Shown one piece after another: positions 33,007 through 42,605 of a stretch of 64,000 bases of DNA. Source of the DNA: Sphingomonas sp. UNC305MFCol5.2 (GTDB taxonomy: Bacteria > Pseudomonadota > Alphaproteobacteria > Sphingomonadales > Sphingomonadaceae); assembly GCF_000712135.1 (NCBI RefSeq), contig NZ_JOOE01000002.1, forward strand, positions 558,001-622,000, in the 5' to 3' direction. Every line of letters begins with the position of its first letter. The stretch's first letter is position 1. The translations under genes and the position numbers were made by a program. The notes under the pieces are model-generated. The model worked only from the letters and a program-made list of their open reading frames with translations, ran no database searches and was not told where the DNA came from.

Positions 33007-34412
33007 ATCGCGTGGCGACGAGATTGACGAGGGCCGCCGTGTCCGCGACCAGGGACGCAGGTACCGGCGACGACGGGGCGACGCCATTCCTGTTGCTCGC
33101 ATGTGTCCTGATATGGGCGGTGGCGGTAGCCGCGAAGGCATCGGGCCTGGCAGTGCCGACCTATATGCTGTGCCTGACGAGCATCGTCCTGCTGCTCGTC
33201 GAGATGTCCCGACGCCTGGGCCTGCTGGACTATCGATCGCTGCTGGTTTTTTCGGGCAGTTTCTATGCCTTCGTTGGAACCACCGACATCCTGTTCGGGA
33301 ACAACGTCCTATTGTTCAGCAGAGATATCGGGGCATTGAACACATTGGTAGCCACCACCTTTCTCATGGTCTTCGGCCTCGTTTCACTCGGCGGCAGCCC
33401 CGAGGCGGAGGCCGAGAGCATTCGCCAGGGCGAACGCGCGCCCATCGCGCCGATCCTCGTCCTGGTCACCGCGACGATGGTGCCCTACCTCTTCTATGTA
33501 TTGTCGATCTACCAGACTGCGAACTCGCGCGTCGAAGTGCTCGCGGGCAGTTCGGTCGGCTATGCGGCAGTATTGTTCGCCGTATTCACGGGCCTGCTCG
33601 TCATCATCTCCGAACTGCGGCAGGATATTTTCCAGGTCCTCGGCTTTCGCAACGTGCAGCGACCCGCCCTGCCCCCGCGCTACCTTGCCGTGGTTCTGGT
33701 GGCCGTGCTCGTCCTGATCCTCGCCGTGACGCAATTCATTGTCCTCGGCAATCGCCGCGAGATCATGTCGTTTCTCGTGGCGGCCGCAGTCGCAGCGGGG
33801 ATGCGGCGTCTGCCGCTGTGGATGCTTCCGGTGGGCGGCGTGCTGATCTGGTTCACCACCGTTTTGCCGTGGCTTCGCCAAGCGCCACTTTCCGAGTGGA
33901 TGGACATCATCGTCAACTTCTCGACCTATTTCGGGAATCTCGACGTCAGCAACACCGAGCACTACGCTTTCGCCATCGTGGCGGACACCTATTACTCGGC
34001 GCCGACTACATCCAACGCACCGACTATGCTCGACGCCTTCGGCACGTTGATCCCGCAGAGCATCTGGCCGAATCGCCCAATGCCTGCAGGCGAGTGGTTC
34101 GTCGCGACCTATTATCCGGAGCTGTACCGGATCGGCGGAGGCCTTGCCTACAACCTGCCGATGGAGACGGTGATCAACCTCGGCTTCTTCGGACCGGTGG
34201 TCATCCCGGCGGCGATTGCATTGTTTGCGTCTCGCCTGGGCATGCGGCCGAATTCGGCGCTTGTCTGGCGAGCTGCCATCGTTCTCGCGTGGCTGTTTTG
34301 GCTTCGATACGATTTCGCGACGCTGCTGAAGAGTCTGGTGCTGGTATTTCCGTTCGTGTTCGCGTGGCTTCTAATACAGCGCTCGGTCGTCACGATTGTG
34401 CGTCGCGGCTGA
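33003..34412 (+). CDS. Wzy-like repeat-unit polymerase
   Basis: 469-aa polytopic membrane protein with about 10-12 helices and a large periplasmic loop between about residues 300 and 390 (NTEHYAFAIVADTYYSA ... IPQSIWPNRP). Such a loop with an Arg/Pro-rich end is common in O-antigen and EPS polymerases, which share little sequence. Position directly after the flippase, with an ATGA overlap, supports the Wzy role. A dedicated ligase-like protein is further along at 41144, so polymerase and ligase may be swapped between the two. Confidence 0.72.
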   Translation: MNRVATRLTRAAVSATRDAGTGDDGATPFLLLACVLIWAVAVAAKASGLAVPTYMLCLTSIVLLLVEMSRRLGLLDYRSLLVFSGSFYAFVGTTDILFGNNVLLFSRDIGALNTLVATTFLMVFGLVSLGGSPEAEAESIRQGERAPIAPILVLVTATMVPYLFYVLSIYQTANSRVEVLAGSSVGYAAVLFAVFTGLLVIISELRQDIFQVLGFRNVQRPALPPRYLAVVLVAVLVLILAVTQFIVLGNRREIMSFLVAAAVAAGMRRLPLWMLPVGGVLIWFTTVLPWLRQAPLSEWMDIIVNFSTYFGNLDVSNTEHYAFAIVADTYYSAPTTSNAPTMLDAFGTLIPQSIWPNRPMPAGEWFVATYYPELYRIGGGLAYNLPMETVINLGFFGPVVIPAAIALFASRLGMRPNSALVWRAAIVLAWLFWLRYDFATLLKSLVLVFPFVFAWLLIQRSVVTIVRRG

Positions 34413-34413
34413 T

Positions 34414-35427
34414 ATGGCGCATCCTCTTCGTTTGTTGTTGGTCGGGCCGTTCCGGCGCAGGCGCGTCGGCGGAGTAAAGACGCATGTCGAACGGCTGAGA
34501 GCGCAAGCGGTAGCGCTCGGCATCCAGGTACGCACCATTGATCCCAAGAAGTGGGGAGCGCTGCTCTTTCCCGTCTGGGCCGCGACGTCGGACGTGGTCC
34601 ATCTGCATAGCAGCAACGGCCAGTTGGTACGCGCGATGACGCTTATGGCGCGGGCGCTGCGAGCACGCGTGATAGCGACGGTGCACGCCAACCTCGTCGA
34701 TCTTTCGACGCGGGATCAACAGGGATTTCTAGCAGCGGCACGCGGAGGAGCTGAGCTTCTTGTCTTGAACCAGAGCAGTGCCGATTTCCTGGTCCATCAC
34801 GACGTGCCCTTCTCCAGGGTGACCGCCTTCCTGCCCCCGAGCAACGCGGAGCGGGAGGCGAAGCGCGCGGATACCACGCGGCTTCAGGCAATGCTGCGCC
34901 GCGTTTCAGCCGACTTCGACGCCGTCTTCATCACATATGTGTACGATGCGAATTATCAGCATAGCGACATCTACGGGATCGACGACCTGCTCGACTTTTT
35001 CGGAGAGAATCCGCGATGGGCGCTGATCGTGCTGTGCGGCTGCAACGCCGGAGTCCTAAGCGCGCGCGCCCGTCTGCCGAACGTCATGATCTTCGAAGGC
35101 GATGTGACCGTCATCGAAGTCGGGCACCTGAGTAACGGGCTATTGCGCAACTCGCGGACGGATGGAGATTCCCTGTTCGTCCAGGAAGGGCTGTATTGCG
35201 GTGCAAGGGTGATCGCAACCAATGTGGTCTCCCGCCCTCATGGGGTGGAGCTTTATCCGTTTGGTGACCATATGCGGCTCGCCGCCGCGCTTCGCCGAGT
35301 CATCGCTGAGCCGCGGCCCTCATTGTCGAGCACCGACCGGTTTGATCCGATGGACCTGTACTGTCCGACGCCCGTGGACGATGACGCACCGTGCCGCCGT
35401 CTCGACATGCCAAGCGCGTCCGGCTAA
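34414..35427 (+). CDS. Glycosyltransferase, GT4-like
   Basis: 337-aa protein starting at ATG 34414, one base after the polymerase stop; the frame is open to TTG 34396. The N-terminal half is GT-B-like: LLLVGPFRRRRVGGVKTHVERL binds acceptor, and DVVHLHSSNGQ and VIATVHANLVDL follow. The C-terminal half (VIVLCGCNAG-like region, then SLFVQEGLYCGARVIATNVV) has a weak donor site with no clear E-x7-E. It is thus a diverged GT4-like enzyme, the second visible transferase of this operon. Confidence 0.7.
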   Translation: MAHPLRLLLVGPFRRRRVGGVKTHVERLRAQAVALGIQVRTIDPKKWGALLFPVWAATSDVVHLHSSNGQLVRAMTLMARALRARVIATVHANLVDLSTRDQQGFLAAARGGAELLVLNQSSADFLVHHDVPFSRVTAFLPPSNAEREAKRADTTRLQAMLRRVSADFDAVFITYVYDANYQHSDIYGIDDLLDFFGENPRWALIVLCGCNAGVLSARARLPNVMIFEGDVTVIEVGHLSNGLLRNSRTDGDSLFVQEGLYCGARVIATNVVSRPHGVELYPFGDHMRLAAALRRVIAEPRPSLSSTDRFDPMDLYCPTPVDDDAPCRRLDMPSASG

Positions 35428-35591
35428 GGCATGGCTCGCCGGAACGACGGGTTGACGCAATAGTAGACTTCGCGCATAGGCGCTCCGCAGCGACGGGCAC
35501 AATTGCCCAATCTTTCTAAGAAGAAAGAAGCGTAAGCGCTAACTGGGGCAGACGAAGCGGCTTAAACCGCCGATTGGGACTTGGTCGACTA

Positions 35592-36734
35592 GTGAAAATC
35601 CTCATAGCTATTGGCACCCGCCCGGAGGCGATTAAGCTCGCACCTTTGGTACACGAGCTTGTCAACCATCCCGAGTTCGATGTTGAAGTGTGCGTAACCG
35701 CGCAGCATCGGTCGATGCTTGATCAGGCGCTTGGCCTTTTTGGTATCGTTCCCGATTATGACTTGAATCTGATGGGGCAGAATCAGACGCTGGCAGAGAT
35801 AGCAGGTCGCATCCTGATCAATTTCGACGACGTGCTTGTCCGATCCCAACCCGATGTGGTGGTGGTTCAGGGCGATACGACGACAACTCTCGCTTGTGCC
35901 CTCACGGCTTTTTATCGGCGGATCAAGGTTGCGCATGTCGAAGCGGGCCTGCGGACCGGCCATCGGCATTCACCCTTCCCCGAGGAAATCAACCGGCGGG
36001 TCGCCACGGTTCTGTCCGACTGGCATTTCGCTCCTACGGAGCGCAGCGCGATGGCGCTGCGCGCGGAGAATGTGCCGGAATCGGCGATCCATGTCGTCGG
36101 CAATACCGTCGTCGACGCACTGCGGATCAAGGCGCAGGAAGTGCGCGACCACGCGGCCGAATTTGAGGAGCGCTTTGCCTTCCTGCCAAAGGAGGCGCGC
36201 ATGGTGCTCGTCACCTGCCATCGCCGCGAGAATTTCGGAGGCGGACTTGAGAACATCTGCAAGGCGATAGCTGAACTGGGCCGCGCCTATCCCGATACGC
36301 ACATCGTATATCCCGTGCACCTCAATCCCAATGTCCAGGGGCCGGTAAAGGCGCTGCTGGACGGCCTTGCCAATGTGCATCTGATCGAGCCGCAGGATTA
36401 TCTGAACTTCATTTGGCTGATGGACCGGGCACATCTGGTACTGACGGATTCTGGTGGCGTACAGGAAGAAGCGCCTGGCCTCGGCACGCCGGCGGTAGTC
36501 ATGCGGGATCACACGGAGCGCACCGAAGCGATCGATGCGGGCACTGCCGTGCTGGTCGGCAGCGATCCCGCAAGGATCGTCGCTTCCGTGAGCGAACTGC
36601 TGGACGATGACGTGGTGTGGCGGCGGATGGCTACCGCCGCCAACCCATTCGGGGACGGCCATAGTTGCGCCCGCATCGCCGAAGTCCTAGTCCGCGACGC
36701 CAAGCCCTACCGAGGGGGCGAGGCCCGCTTCTAG
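35592..36734 (+). CDS. wecB: UDP-N-acetylglucosamine 2-epimerase (non-hydrolysing)
   Basis: Interconverts UDP-GlcNAc and UDP-ManNAc. GTG 35592 gives MKILIAIGTRPEAIKLAPLV, the standard N-terminus (380 aa); the frame is open to TTG 35574. Active-site landmarks are QGDTTTTLA, HVEAGLRTG, the catalytic acid/base region TCHRRENFG, and LTDSGGVQEEAPGLGTP. The gene follows a 150-base gap with an AT-richer stretch and the short palindrome CTTTCTAAGAAGAAAG near 35513, so a separate promoter is likely. WecC is two genes downstream. Confidence 0.95.
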   Translation: MKILIAIGTRPEAIKLAPLVHELVNHPEFDVEVCVTAQHRSMLDQALGLFGIVPDYDLNLMGQNQTLAEIAGRILINFDDVLVRSQPDVVVVQGDTTTTLACALTAFYRRIKVAHVEAGLRTGHRHSPFPEEINRRVATVLSDWHFAPTERSAMALRAENVPESAIHVVGNTVVDALRIKAQEVRDHAAEFEERFAFLPKEARMVLVTCHRRENFGGGLENICKAIAELGRAYPDTHIVYPVHLNPNVQGPVKALLDGLANVHLIEPQDYLNFIWLMDRAHLVLTDSGGVQEEAPGLGTPAVVMRDHTERTEAIDAGTAVLVGSDPARIVASVSELLDDDVVWRRMATAANPFGDGHSCARIAEVLVRDAKPYRGGEARF

Positions 36735-36817
36735 ATTCGGAGAGCGCAGAGGATAGCTTCTGGAGAGGCTGACTGCTTATCGCGCGTACGAAAGCGCGTT
36801 GTTGGAGATTTAAAGGG

Positions 36818-37732
36818 ATGGCACGAATTCTTGTTACGGGCGGGCTGGGCGTCGTTGGAACCCATCTTACCAACTATCTGCGGGGCCAGGGCCATCAGGT
36901 CTGGATGCTGGATCGTGCGCACCATCACACGATCGAGTATTTTCGCGCCGATATCGCGCATTACCGGCAGCTCGAGGCAATCTTCGAACAGCAGAAGTTC
37001 GATTACGTGTTCAATCTCGCTGCGGAATTCGGCCGCTGGAACGGCGAAGACTTTTACGAGACGCTGTGGATGTCGAACGCCGTCGGCACCAAGAACATCA
37101 TTCGGCTGCAGGAGCGCTTCGGCTTCCGCCTGATCCATGCGAGCAGCTCGGAAGTCTATGGCGACTATGACGGCGTCATGTACGAGGACGTGCCTTCCAA
37201 GACTGCGATTCCGCAGATGAACGACTATGCGATGACCAAGTGGGTCAACGAGATGCAGATCCAGAACTCGGAGAAGATGAACAACACCGAGTCCGTCCGC
37301 TTCCGTATCTTCAACACTTATGGTCCGGGCGAATATTACAGCACCTATCGCTCGGTCGTCTGCCGCTTCGTCTATTCGGCGTTGAACGACATCCCCTACA
37401 CCGTGCATCGCGGCCACACTCGCACCCACACCTATATCGAGGACGCTGCGACCTGGATTGGCCGTATCGCCGACAATTTCGTTCCCGGCGAAGTCTACAA
37501 CATCGCGGGTTCCGAGCGGACGGACATCGAGACGATTTCGAACATCATCCTGCGCGCGACCAACAAGGACGAGAGCCTGGTCACCTACAAGGATCCCGAG
37601 CCGATGACGACGCTCGACAAGGTCGTCGACCGCAAGAAGATGGTCGACGCACTCGGCGATCTCGACGAGGTTCCGTTCGAGGAAGGCATCGAGCGGACGG
37701 TCGACTGGATGCGCAAGGTGTACGCGCTGTGA
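36818..37732 (+). CDS. NAD-dependent sugar epimerase/dehydratase
   Basis: 304-aa extended SDR with Rossmann loop GGLGVVG (8-14), SSSEVYGDYDG and the catalytic Tyr-x3-Lys YAMTK. The central RIFNTYGPGEYYSTYRS and RTHTYIEDA match nucleotide-sugar epimerases and dehydratases. GGAG lies ten bases before the ATG. It sits between wecB and wecC, and its stop overlaps the GTG of wecC, so it likely acts on UDP-ManNAc(A) or a related UDP-HexNAc. The exact reaction is unresolved. Confidence 0.85.
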   Translation: MARILVTGGLGVVGTHLTNYLRGQGHQVWMLDRAHHHTIEYFRADIAHYRQLEAIFEQQKFDYVFNLAAEFGRWNGEDFYETLWMSNAVGTKNIIRLQERFGFRLIHASSSEVYGDYDGVMYEDVPSKTAIPQMNDYAMTKWVNEMQIQNSEKMNNTESVRFRIFNTYGPGEYYSTYRSVVCRFVYSALNDIPYTVHRGHTRTHTYIEDAATWIGRIADNFVPGEVYNIAGSERTDIETISNIILRATNKDESLVTYKDPEPMTTLDKVVDRKKMVDALGDLDEVPFEEGIERTVDWMRKVYAL

Positions 37733-38946
37733 GCACCATGGTCGCAGCGCCCGCGGCGGAGACCGCGGCCAAGCCGTTCGACGTGCTGGTGCTCGGCCTC
37801 GGCTATGTCGGGCTGCCGATCGCGATCATGCTCGCGAGCTCGGGCCTGCGAGCGGCCGGCTTCGATGTCGACCGCCGCAAGATGGACATGCTCGGCAACG
37901 GGAAGTGCCATATCGACGAGCCGGAGTTCCTCGCGATCTTCGACGACGTCATCCAGAACAAGGATATGCGCTTCCTCGACGCGGTGGCGCCTTCGGACGC
38001 CTTCCTGATCGCGGTGCCGACGCCGCTTCGCGAGCAGCGCAAGACGGCCGATCTCACCGCGCTCACCGCGGCGCTCGAGAGCATCGTCCCGCATTTGCGC
38101 AAGGGCAATCTGGTCGTCATCAACTCGACCTGTCCGGTGATGACCTGCCGCGAAACTGCGATCCCGATCCTCGAGAAGAGCGGCCTAAAGGTCGATGAGG
38201 ACTTCCACCTCGCTTATTGCCCCGAGCGTCTCTATCCGGGCAACATCGCCTATGAGATCGTCAACAACGAGCACATCATCGGCGGCCACAATGCGGAAGC
38301 CACGACGCGCGCAGCGGCGCTCTACAAGGGCTTCGTGAAGGGCGAACTGGTCCTCACCGACGACGTCACCGCCGAGTTCTGCAAGCTGATCGAGAACACC
38401 TATCGCGATGTCAACATCGCGCTGGCGAACGAGCTGCGGACAGTGGCGCATCGCTTCGGCACCGACATCGACAACGCGATCGACATCGCGAACCGCCATC
38501 CGCGCGTCAATCTGCTGAAGCCGGGCATCGGCGTCGGCGGTCACTGCCTGCCGATCGATCCCTGGTTCATCGTCGAGATGGCACCGGAGGAAACGCGCCT
38601 GATCCCCGAGGCCCGGCGGATCAACGACGAACAGCCGAAGCGTATCGCGGCCGAGGTGCGTCGCGCGGTCGCCGCGAAACGCGACGCTGTCATCGGCTGC
38701 TACGGTGTGACCTACAAGCCCGACGTGAACGACGAGCGCGAGAGCCCGGCCTGGGAAATCGTCCATCTGCTGCAGGCTGACGGGTACAATGTTCAGGTCT
38801 ATGATCCGGTCGTGAATGTCGGTGACTATGCGGATCTGACGGACTTCGTTGCGAAAGTGGATATTCTCGTAGTGCTCGTGGAGCATACACAGTTCACGCG
38901 CGCCTTCGCGCAGGGCATCGGCGATAAGCCGGTACTCCGCTTCTAA
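37729..38946 (+). CDS. wecC: UDP-N-acetyl-D-mannosaminuronate-type dehydrogenase
   Basis: Oxidises UDP-ManNAc to UDP-ManNAcA with two NAD+. GTG 37729 overlaps the preceding stop (GTGA); an ATG at 37738 is the alternative. About 405 aa with GLGYVGLP (Rossmann), STCPVMTCRE, AYCPERLYPG, the catalytic Cys in GIGVGGHCLPIDPWF, and the C-terminal VTYKPDVNDERESPA. The pairing with WecB in one operon, rather than sequence alone, decides the ManNAc assignment. Confidence 0.88.
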   Translation: MSTMVAAPAAETAAKPFDVLVLGLGYVGLPIAIMLASSGLRAAGFDVDRRKMDMLGNGKCHIDEPEFLAIFDDVIQNKDMRFLDAVAPSDAFLIAVPTPLREQRKTADLTALTAALESIVPHLRKGNLVVINSTCPVMTCRETAIPILEKSGLKVDEDFHLAYCPERLYPGNIAYEIVNNEHIIGGHNAEATTRAAALYKGFVKGELVLTDDVTAEFCKLIENTYRDVNIALANELRTVAHRFGTDIDNAIDIANRHPRVNLLKPGIGVGGHCLPIDPWFIVEMAPEETRLIPEARRINDEQPKRIAAEVRRAVAAKRDAVIGCYGVTYKPDVNDERESPAWEIVHLLQADGYNVQVYDPVVNVGDYADLTDFVAKVDILVVLVEHTQFTRAFAQGIGDKPVLRF

Positions 38947-39107
38947 AAGCCTTGCGAAGCGAGTGGCTTAGTCTCAAGCTAGGCACCTCGTTCCCGCAGA
39001 ATTCCCCTGATGGGCCTTCAGATCAATTCCATGGCGGGAACGAGAGCGACGGGAGGAAAGGCGCCGATGGAACGGCCAAGTTGCCAGGAGCCGGCGGAGC
39101 CAATCAG

Positions 39108-41087
39108 ATGATCATCGAGCGGATTATCGAGCCAGTAGTGGCATTGCCGCGCGCGGTGAAGAAAGTCATCGCGGTCTGCATCGATGCGTCACTATGCCTC
39201 CTTGCGGTCTGGCTGGCATTCTATCTCCGCCTCAACGAATGGGTCCCCCTCTCCGACCTGGGTTGGCCGGCCTTGTGGGCCGTGCTGATCGCAATTCCGA
39301 TCTTCGTGGCGTTCGGCCTCTATCGCGCGGTGTTCCGCTACCTCACCTGGGAAGCGCTGACGCTCATTGCGCAGGCAGTGTTCTTCTACGGCCTGATCTA
39401 CGCGTCGATCTTCACCGCCTGGGGCATAAATGGCGTTCCGCGCACGATCGGCATCATGCAGCCTGCCCTGCTGCTGATCGCCGTTGCCTCGACGCGTGTC
39501 TTCGGCCGATATTGGCTGCTCAGCGGAAATCGCCGTTCGCGCCACCCGTCGATCCGCAAGAATGTGCTGATCTACGGCGCGGGCGCCTCAGGGCGTCAAC
39601 TTGCCGCGGCCTTCGCCGAGAGTCCGGACACGAAGATCGTCGGCTTTATCGACGACGCGTCAGGCCTGATCGGCAGCCTGGTCGCCGGTATTCGCGTGTG
39701 GGGCCCGCGATCGATGATGAGCGTCGTCGAGCAGCTGGAGGTCGCCGAGATCTATCTCGCCATTCCTTCAGCAAGCCAGCACCGCCGCAACCAGATCCTT
39801 CAGGACCTTCGCTCGCTGGGTGTGGCGGTACGTACGCTGCCGGGATTGCTCGATATCGCAAACGGACGCGTGTCGGTGAACGACGTTCGCTCGCTTGAAA
39901 TCGAGGATCTGCTCGGGCGCGAACCGGTGGTCCTGGACCAGCAGCTGCTCCAGAAGAACATTCTCGGGAAAACGGTGCTGGTCACGGGAGCAGGCGGGTC
40001 AATCGGCAGCGAATTGTGCCGCCAGATCCTCGCAGTCGGCCCGGCCAAGCTACTCCTGGTCGATTCCAGTGAATTCGCCCTCTATTCGGTACATCGCGAC
40101 CTTAGCCGCTTCCCGCGCGAGGACGGCAGGGAACACGACCTTGTGCCGCTGCTCGGTTCGGTGATCGATCAAGATCGGATGCAGCGGATCCTGCAGGCCT
40201 GGCGTCCGGACACCATTTTTCACGCCGCCGCCTATAAACATGTTCCCCTGGTCGAGCATAATCCGCTGGAAGGCATGCGGAACAATGCGATCGGCACGCT
40301 GCGCATGGCCGAACTCGCGGTCCAGGAAGGCGTGAAGAATTTCGTGCTGATCAGCACCGACAAGGCGGTACGTCCCACGAACATCATGGGCGCCACCAAA
40401 CGCCTGGCCGAACTCGTGCTTCAGGCACTCGCGGCCGAGCAGGCGGCGACATGCTTCTCGATGGTGCGATTCGGCAACGTCCTGGGATCCAGCGGTTCGG
40501 TTGTCCCGCTCTTTCGCGAGCAGATCAGGCAAGGCGGTCCGATAACGATCACGCACCCGGAGATCACGCGCTACTTCATGACGATCCCCGAGGCGGCGCA
40601 ACTCGTGGTTCAGGCAAGCGCGATGGCATCGGGCGGAGAAGTGTTCGTGCTGGATATGGGCCAGCCCGTGCGGATCATCGATCTCGCGCGCAACATGATC
40701 GAGCTTTCGGGCCGGTCGGTGCGGTCCGAAGACAATCCACATGGTGACATCGAAATCGCCATCGTCGGCATGCGGCCGGGCGAGAAGCTGTATGAGGAAC
40801 TGCTGATCGGCAACAACTCCTGCCAGACTTCCCAGCCCCGCATCATGATGGCGAACGAGCACTTTCTCCCCTGGTCGGATCTGAAGCCCAACCTGGAGGA
40901 GCTCGACGCGCTGATCGAGGCGGGGAACGTAACCCGGGCACGCGCCCTGCTCTGCACTCTGGTCGCGGAGTACATGCCGAGCAGCGACATCGTCGACTGG
41001 ATCGCCGCTCTGGGAACCTCCGCTCCGCTTCCGCTTGAAGCCCAGCCCGGTTCCGGCGCATATCAAAGTTCGACGGCGTCATCCTGA
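39108..41087 (+). CDS. Membrane UDP-HexNAc 4,6-dehydratase (CapD/WbpM-like)
   Basis: 659-aa protein from ATG 39108 (GGAG eight bases upstream); the frame is open further upstream but without a start context. Four N-terminal membrane helices (about 17-130) are followed by a CoA-binding-like Rossmann domain (LIYGAGASGRQLA) and the catalytic SDR domain with GAGGSIGSELCRQ, HAAAYKHVPLVE, STDKAVRPTNIMGATKR and MRPGEKLYEELL. These define the WbpM/CapD/FlaA1 family that makes UDP-4-keto-6-deoxy-HexNAc. The active-site Tyr of classical SDRs is replaced by the family's Met-x3-Lys (MGATK). Its keto product could feed the DegT aminotransferase at 28869. Confidence 0.92.
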   Translation: MIIERIIEPVVALPRAVKKVIAVCIDASLCLLAVWLAFYLRLNEWVPLSDLGWPALWAVLIAIPIFVAFGLYRAVFRYLTWEALTLIAQAVFFYGLIYASIFTAWGINGVPRTIGIMQPALLLIAVASTRVFGRYWLLSGNRRSRHPSIRKNVLIYGAGASGRQLAAAFAESPDTKIVGFIDDASGLIGSLVAGIRVWGPRSMMSVVEQLEVAEIYLAIPSASQHRRNQILQDLRSLGVAVRTLPGLLDIANGRVSVNDVRSLEIEDLLGREPVVLDQQLLQKNILGKTVLVTGAGGSIGSELCRQILAVGPAKLLLVDSSEFALYSVHRDLSRFPREDGREHDLVPLLGSVIDQDRMQRILQAWRPDTIFHAAAYKHVPLVEHNPLEGMRNNAIGTLRMAELAVQEGVKNFVLISTDKAVRPTNIMGATKRLAELVLQALAAEQAATCFSMVRFGNVLGSSGSVVPLFREQIRQGGPITITHPEITRYFMTIPEAAQLVVQASAMASGGEVFVLDMGQPVRIIDLARNMIELSGRSVRSEDNPHGDIEIAIVGMRPGEKLYEELLIGNNSCQTSQPRIMMANEHFLPWSDLKPNLEELDALIEAGNVTRARALLCTLVAEYMPSSDIVDWIAALGTSAPLPLEAQPGSGAYQSSTASS

Positions 41088-41143
41088 GCCGGACGCAACT
41101 GTCTGCGATGAAGAACACCGTCTTTTAAGGGGAGAATGAGAGG

Positions 41144-42556
41144 ATGCCTGCTTCCTCGCGCCGAGTGGGCGGCACTTCACAGCGGCGATCGGGGCAAAAC
41201 CAAAGTCCGCGGCCGATCCTGTACCTCCTAGTGATATTGTTGATCGTGCTCCTGGTGGCGGGCGGCGCTTCCCGGGCGGACGCCGCGGGCCAGGCGATTG
41301 CGCGTGGCGCGGCAATGGCGGCGCTCGCAGTGGCGCTCCTGTTCGGCGTGCGTCCCATTGCGTTTCCCGCGCCGCTTCGTCCGATCTTCTTTCTTTTGCT
41401 GGTCACGATCATGCTGCCGCTGATCCAGCTCATTCCGCTGCCACCGGCTGGGTGGCAATCCCTTTCAGGCCGCGAGATATTCGCGGCTGCGGCCGACCTG
41501 AGTGGCCAGCCGCAGCCTTGGCGGCCATGGTCCATCGCTCCCGATGCGACGCTCAATGCGGCGGCATCGTTGCTCGTCCCCCTGGCCATGCTGCTGATCG
41601 CGAGCCAACTGGCGGCGAGCGACCGCGGGCGCCTGCTGGAGTGGCTGCTCGGCCTTATCGCCTTATCGGCGCTGGTCGGCCTGATTCAGCTCTCCGGCAA
41701 CGGCTTCGACCATCCGCTGCTCAAGAACGTGAAGTGGGAAGTGAGCGGGCTTTTCGCCAATCGCAATCACTTTGCCTTGTTCATTGCGATGGGCGTCCTC
41801 ATCGCGCCCGTATGGGCGGTGCTCGACGAGAGGCGCTTGCGCATCCGCGGAGTAGTGGCGTTCGCCCTGGTGGCCCTTTTCCTGCTCATTCTCATCGCCA
41901 GCGGTTCACGCTCGGGTCTGGTGACGGGGGGGATTGCCTTGGCTGTGGCCTTGATCCTGGTCCGACGCCCGATCCTGGTGGCATTGCGCAAATATCCGCG
42001 TTGGATCACCTGGATGCTGCTTCCCACCACCGTGCTCCTGATCGGAGTGCTTGTCTCAGCCAGCATCGAGGCGGATCGCGCCGTCAGCATTCGGCGCGTA
42101 CTGGATCTCGACGCCACGGGCGAGCTGCGCCAGCGCACATTGCCCACGGTGCTGTCCATGACGAAGGACTATTTGCCGTTCGGCACCGGCATGGGCAGCT
42201 TTGATCCGATATTCCGGATGCACGAGCCCTTCGACCTGCTCAAGCCGACCTACTTCAATCACGCGCATAATGACTTCGTCGAGATCGTGCTGGACGGCGG
42301 CCTGTTCGGGCTCGCGCTGCTTATCGCGGGGATAGGCTGGTGGGCCTGGGCCAGCCTGCGCGCTTGGCGGGCGCCGCCCAATTCGGGAGTCCTGGTCGCG
42401 CGGACGGGTTCGGTGATTTTGCTGCTGGTCATGATCGCCAGCGCATTCGACTATCCCGCCCGCACCCCATTGATAATGGCCGTTATTGTACTTGCGGCAA
42501 TCTGGCTCGGCTGGGGTGACGAGAGGCGGGGGGATGCTTCTTTACCGCGGCTATGA
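41144..42556 (+). CDS. O-antigen ligase/polymerase-like membrane protein (Wzy_C)
   Basis: 470-aa integral membrane protein with about ten helices. The diagnostic Wzy_C/WaaL pieces are SGLFANRNHFALFIAMG (about 205-221) and NHAHNDFVEIVLDGGLFG (about 372-389), the periplasmic loop with the conserved His used in glycan transfer. A short linker to the export genes follows, and the wza-type gene begins 49 bases later. It is either the polymerase or the terminal ligase of the EPS system; the protein at 33003 is the other candidate for polymerase. Confidence 0.83.
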   Translation: MPASSRRVGGTSQRRSGQNQSPRPILYLLVILLIVLLVAGGASRADAAGQAIARGAAMAALAVALLFGVRPIAFPAPLRPIFFLLLVTIMLPLIQLIPLPPAGWQSLSGREIFAAAADLSGQPQPWRPWSIAPDATLNAAASLLVPLAMLLIASQLAASDRGRLLEWLLGLIALSALVGLIQLSGNGFDHPLLKNVKWEVSGLFANRNHFALFIAMGVLIAPVWAVLDERRLRIRGVVAFALVALFLLILIASGSRSGLVTGGIALAVALILVRRPILVALRKYPRWITWMLLPTTVLLIGVLVSASIEADRAVSIRRVLDLDATGELRQRTLPTVLSMTKDYLPFGTGMGSFDPIFRMHEPFDLLKPTYFNHAHNDFVEIVLDGGLFGLALLIAGIGWWAWASLRAWRAPPNSGVLVARTGSVILLLVMIASAFDYPARTPLIMAVIVLAAIWLGWGDERRGDASLPRL

Positions 42557-42605
42557 CTGCATCTATAGAGACGGCCCTTCGTCCATCCAGAAGATTATTC
42601 CACAC

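Noticed and set aside
37240..37728. N-terminal extension of the WecC frame
   Set aside because: Out-of-frame reading of the epimerase gene.
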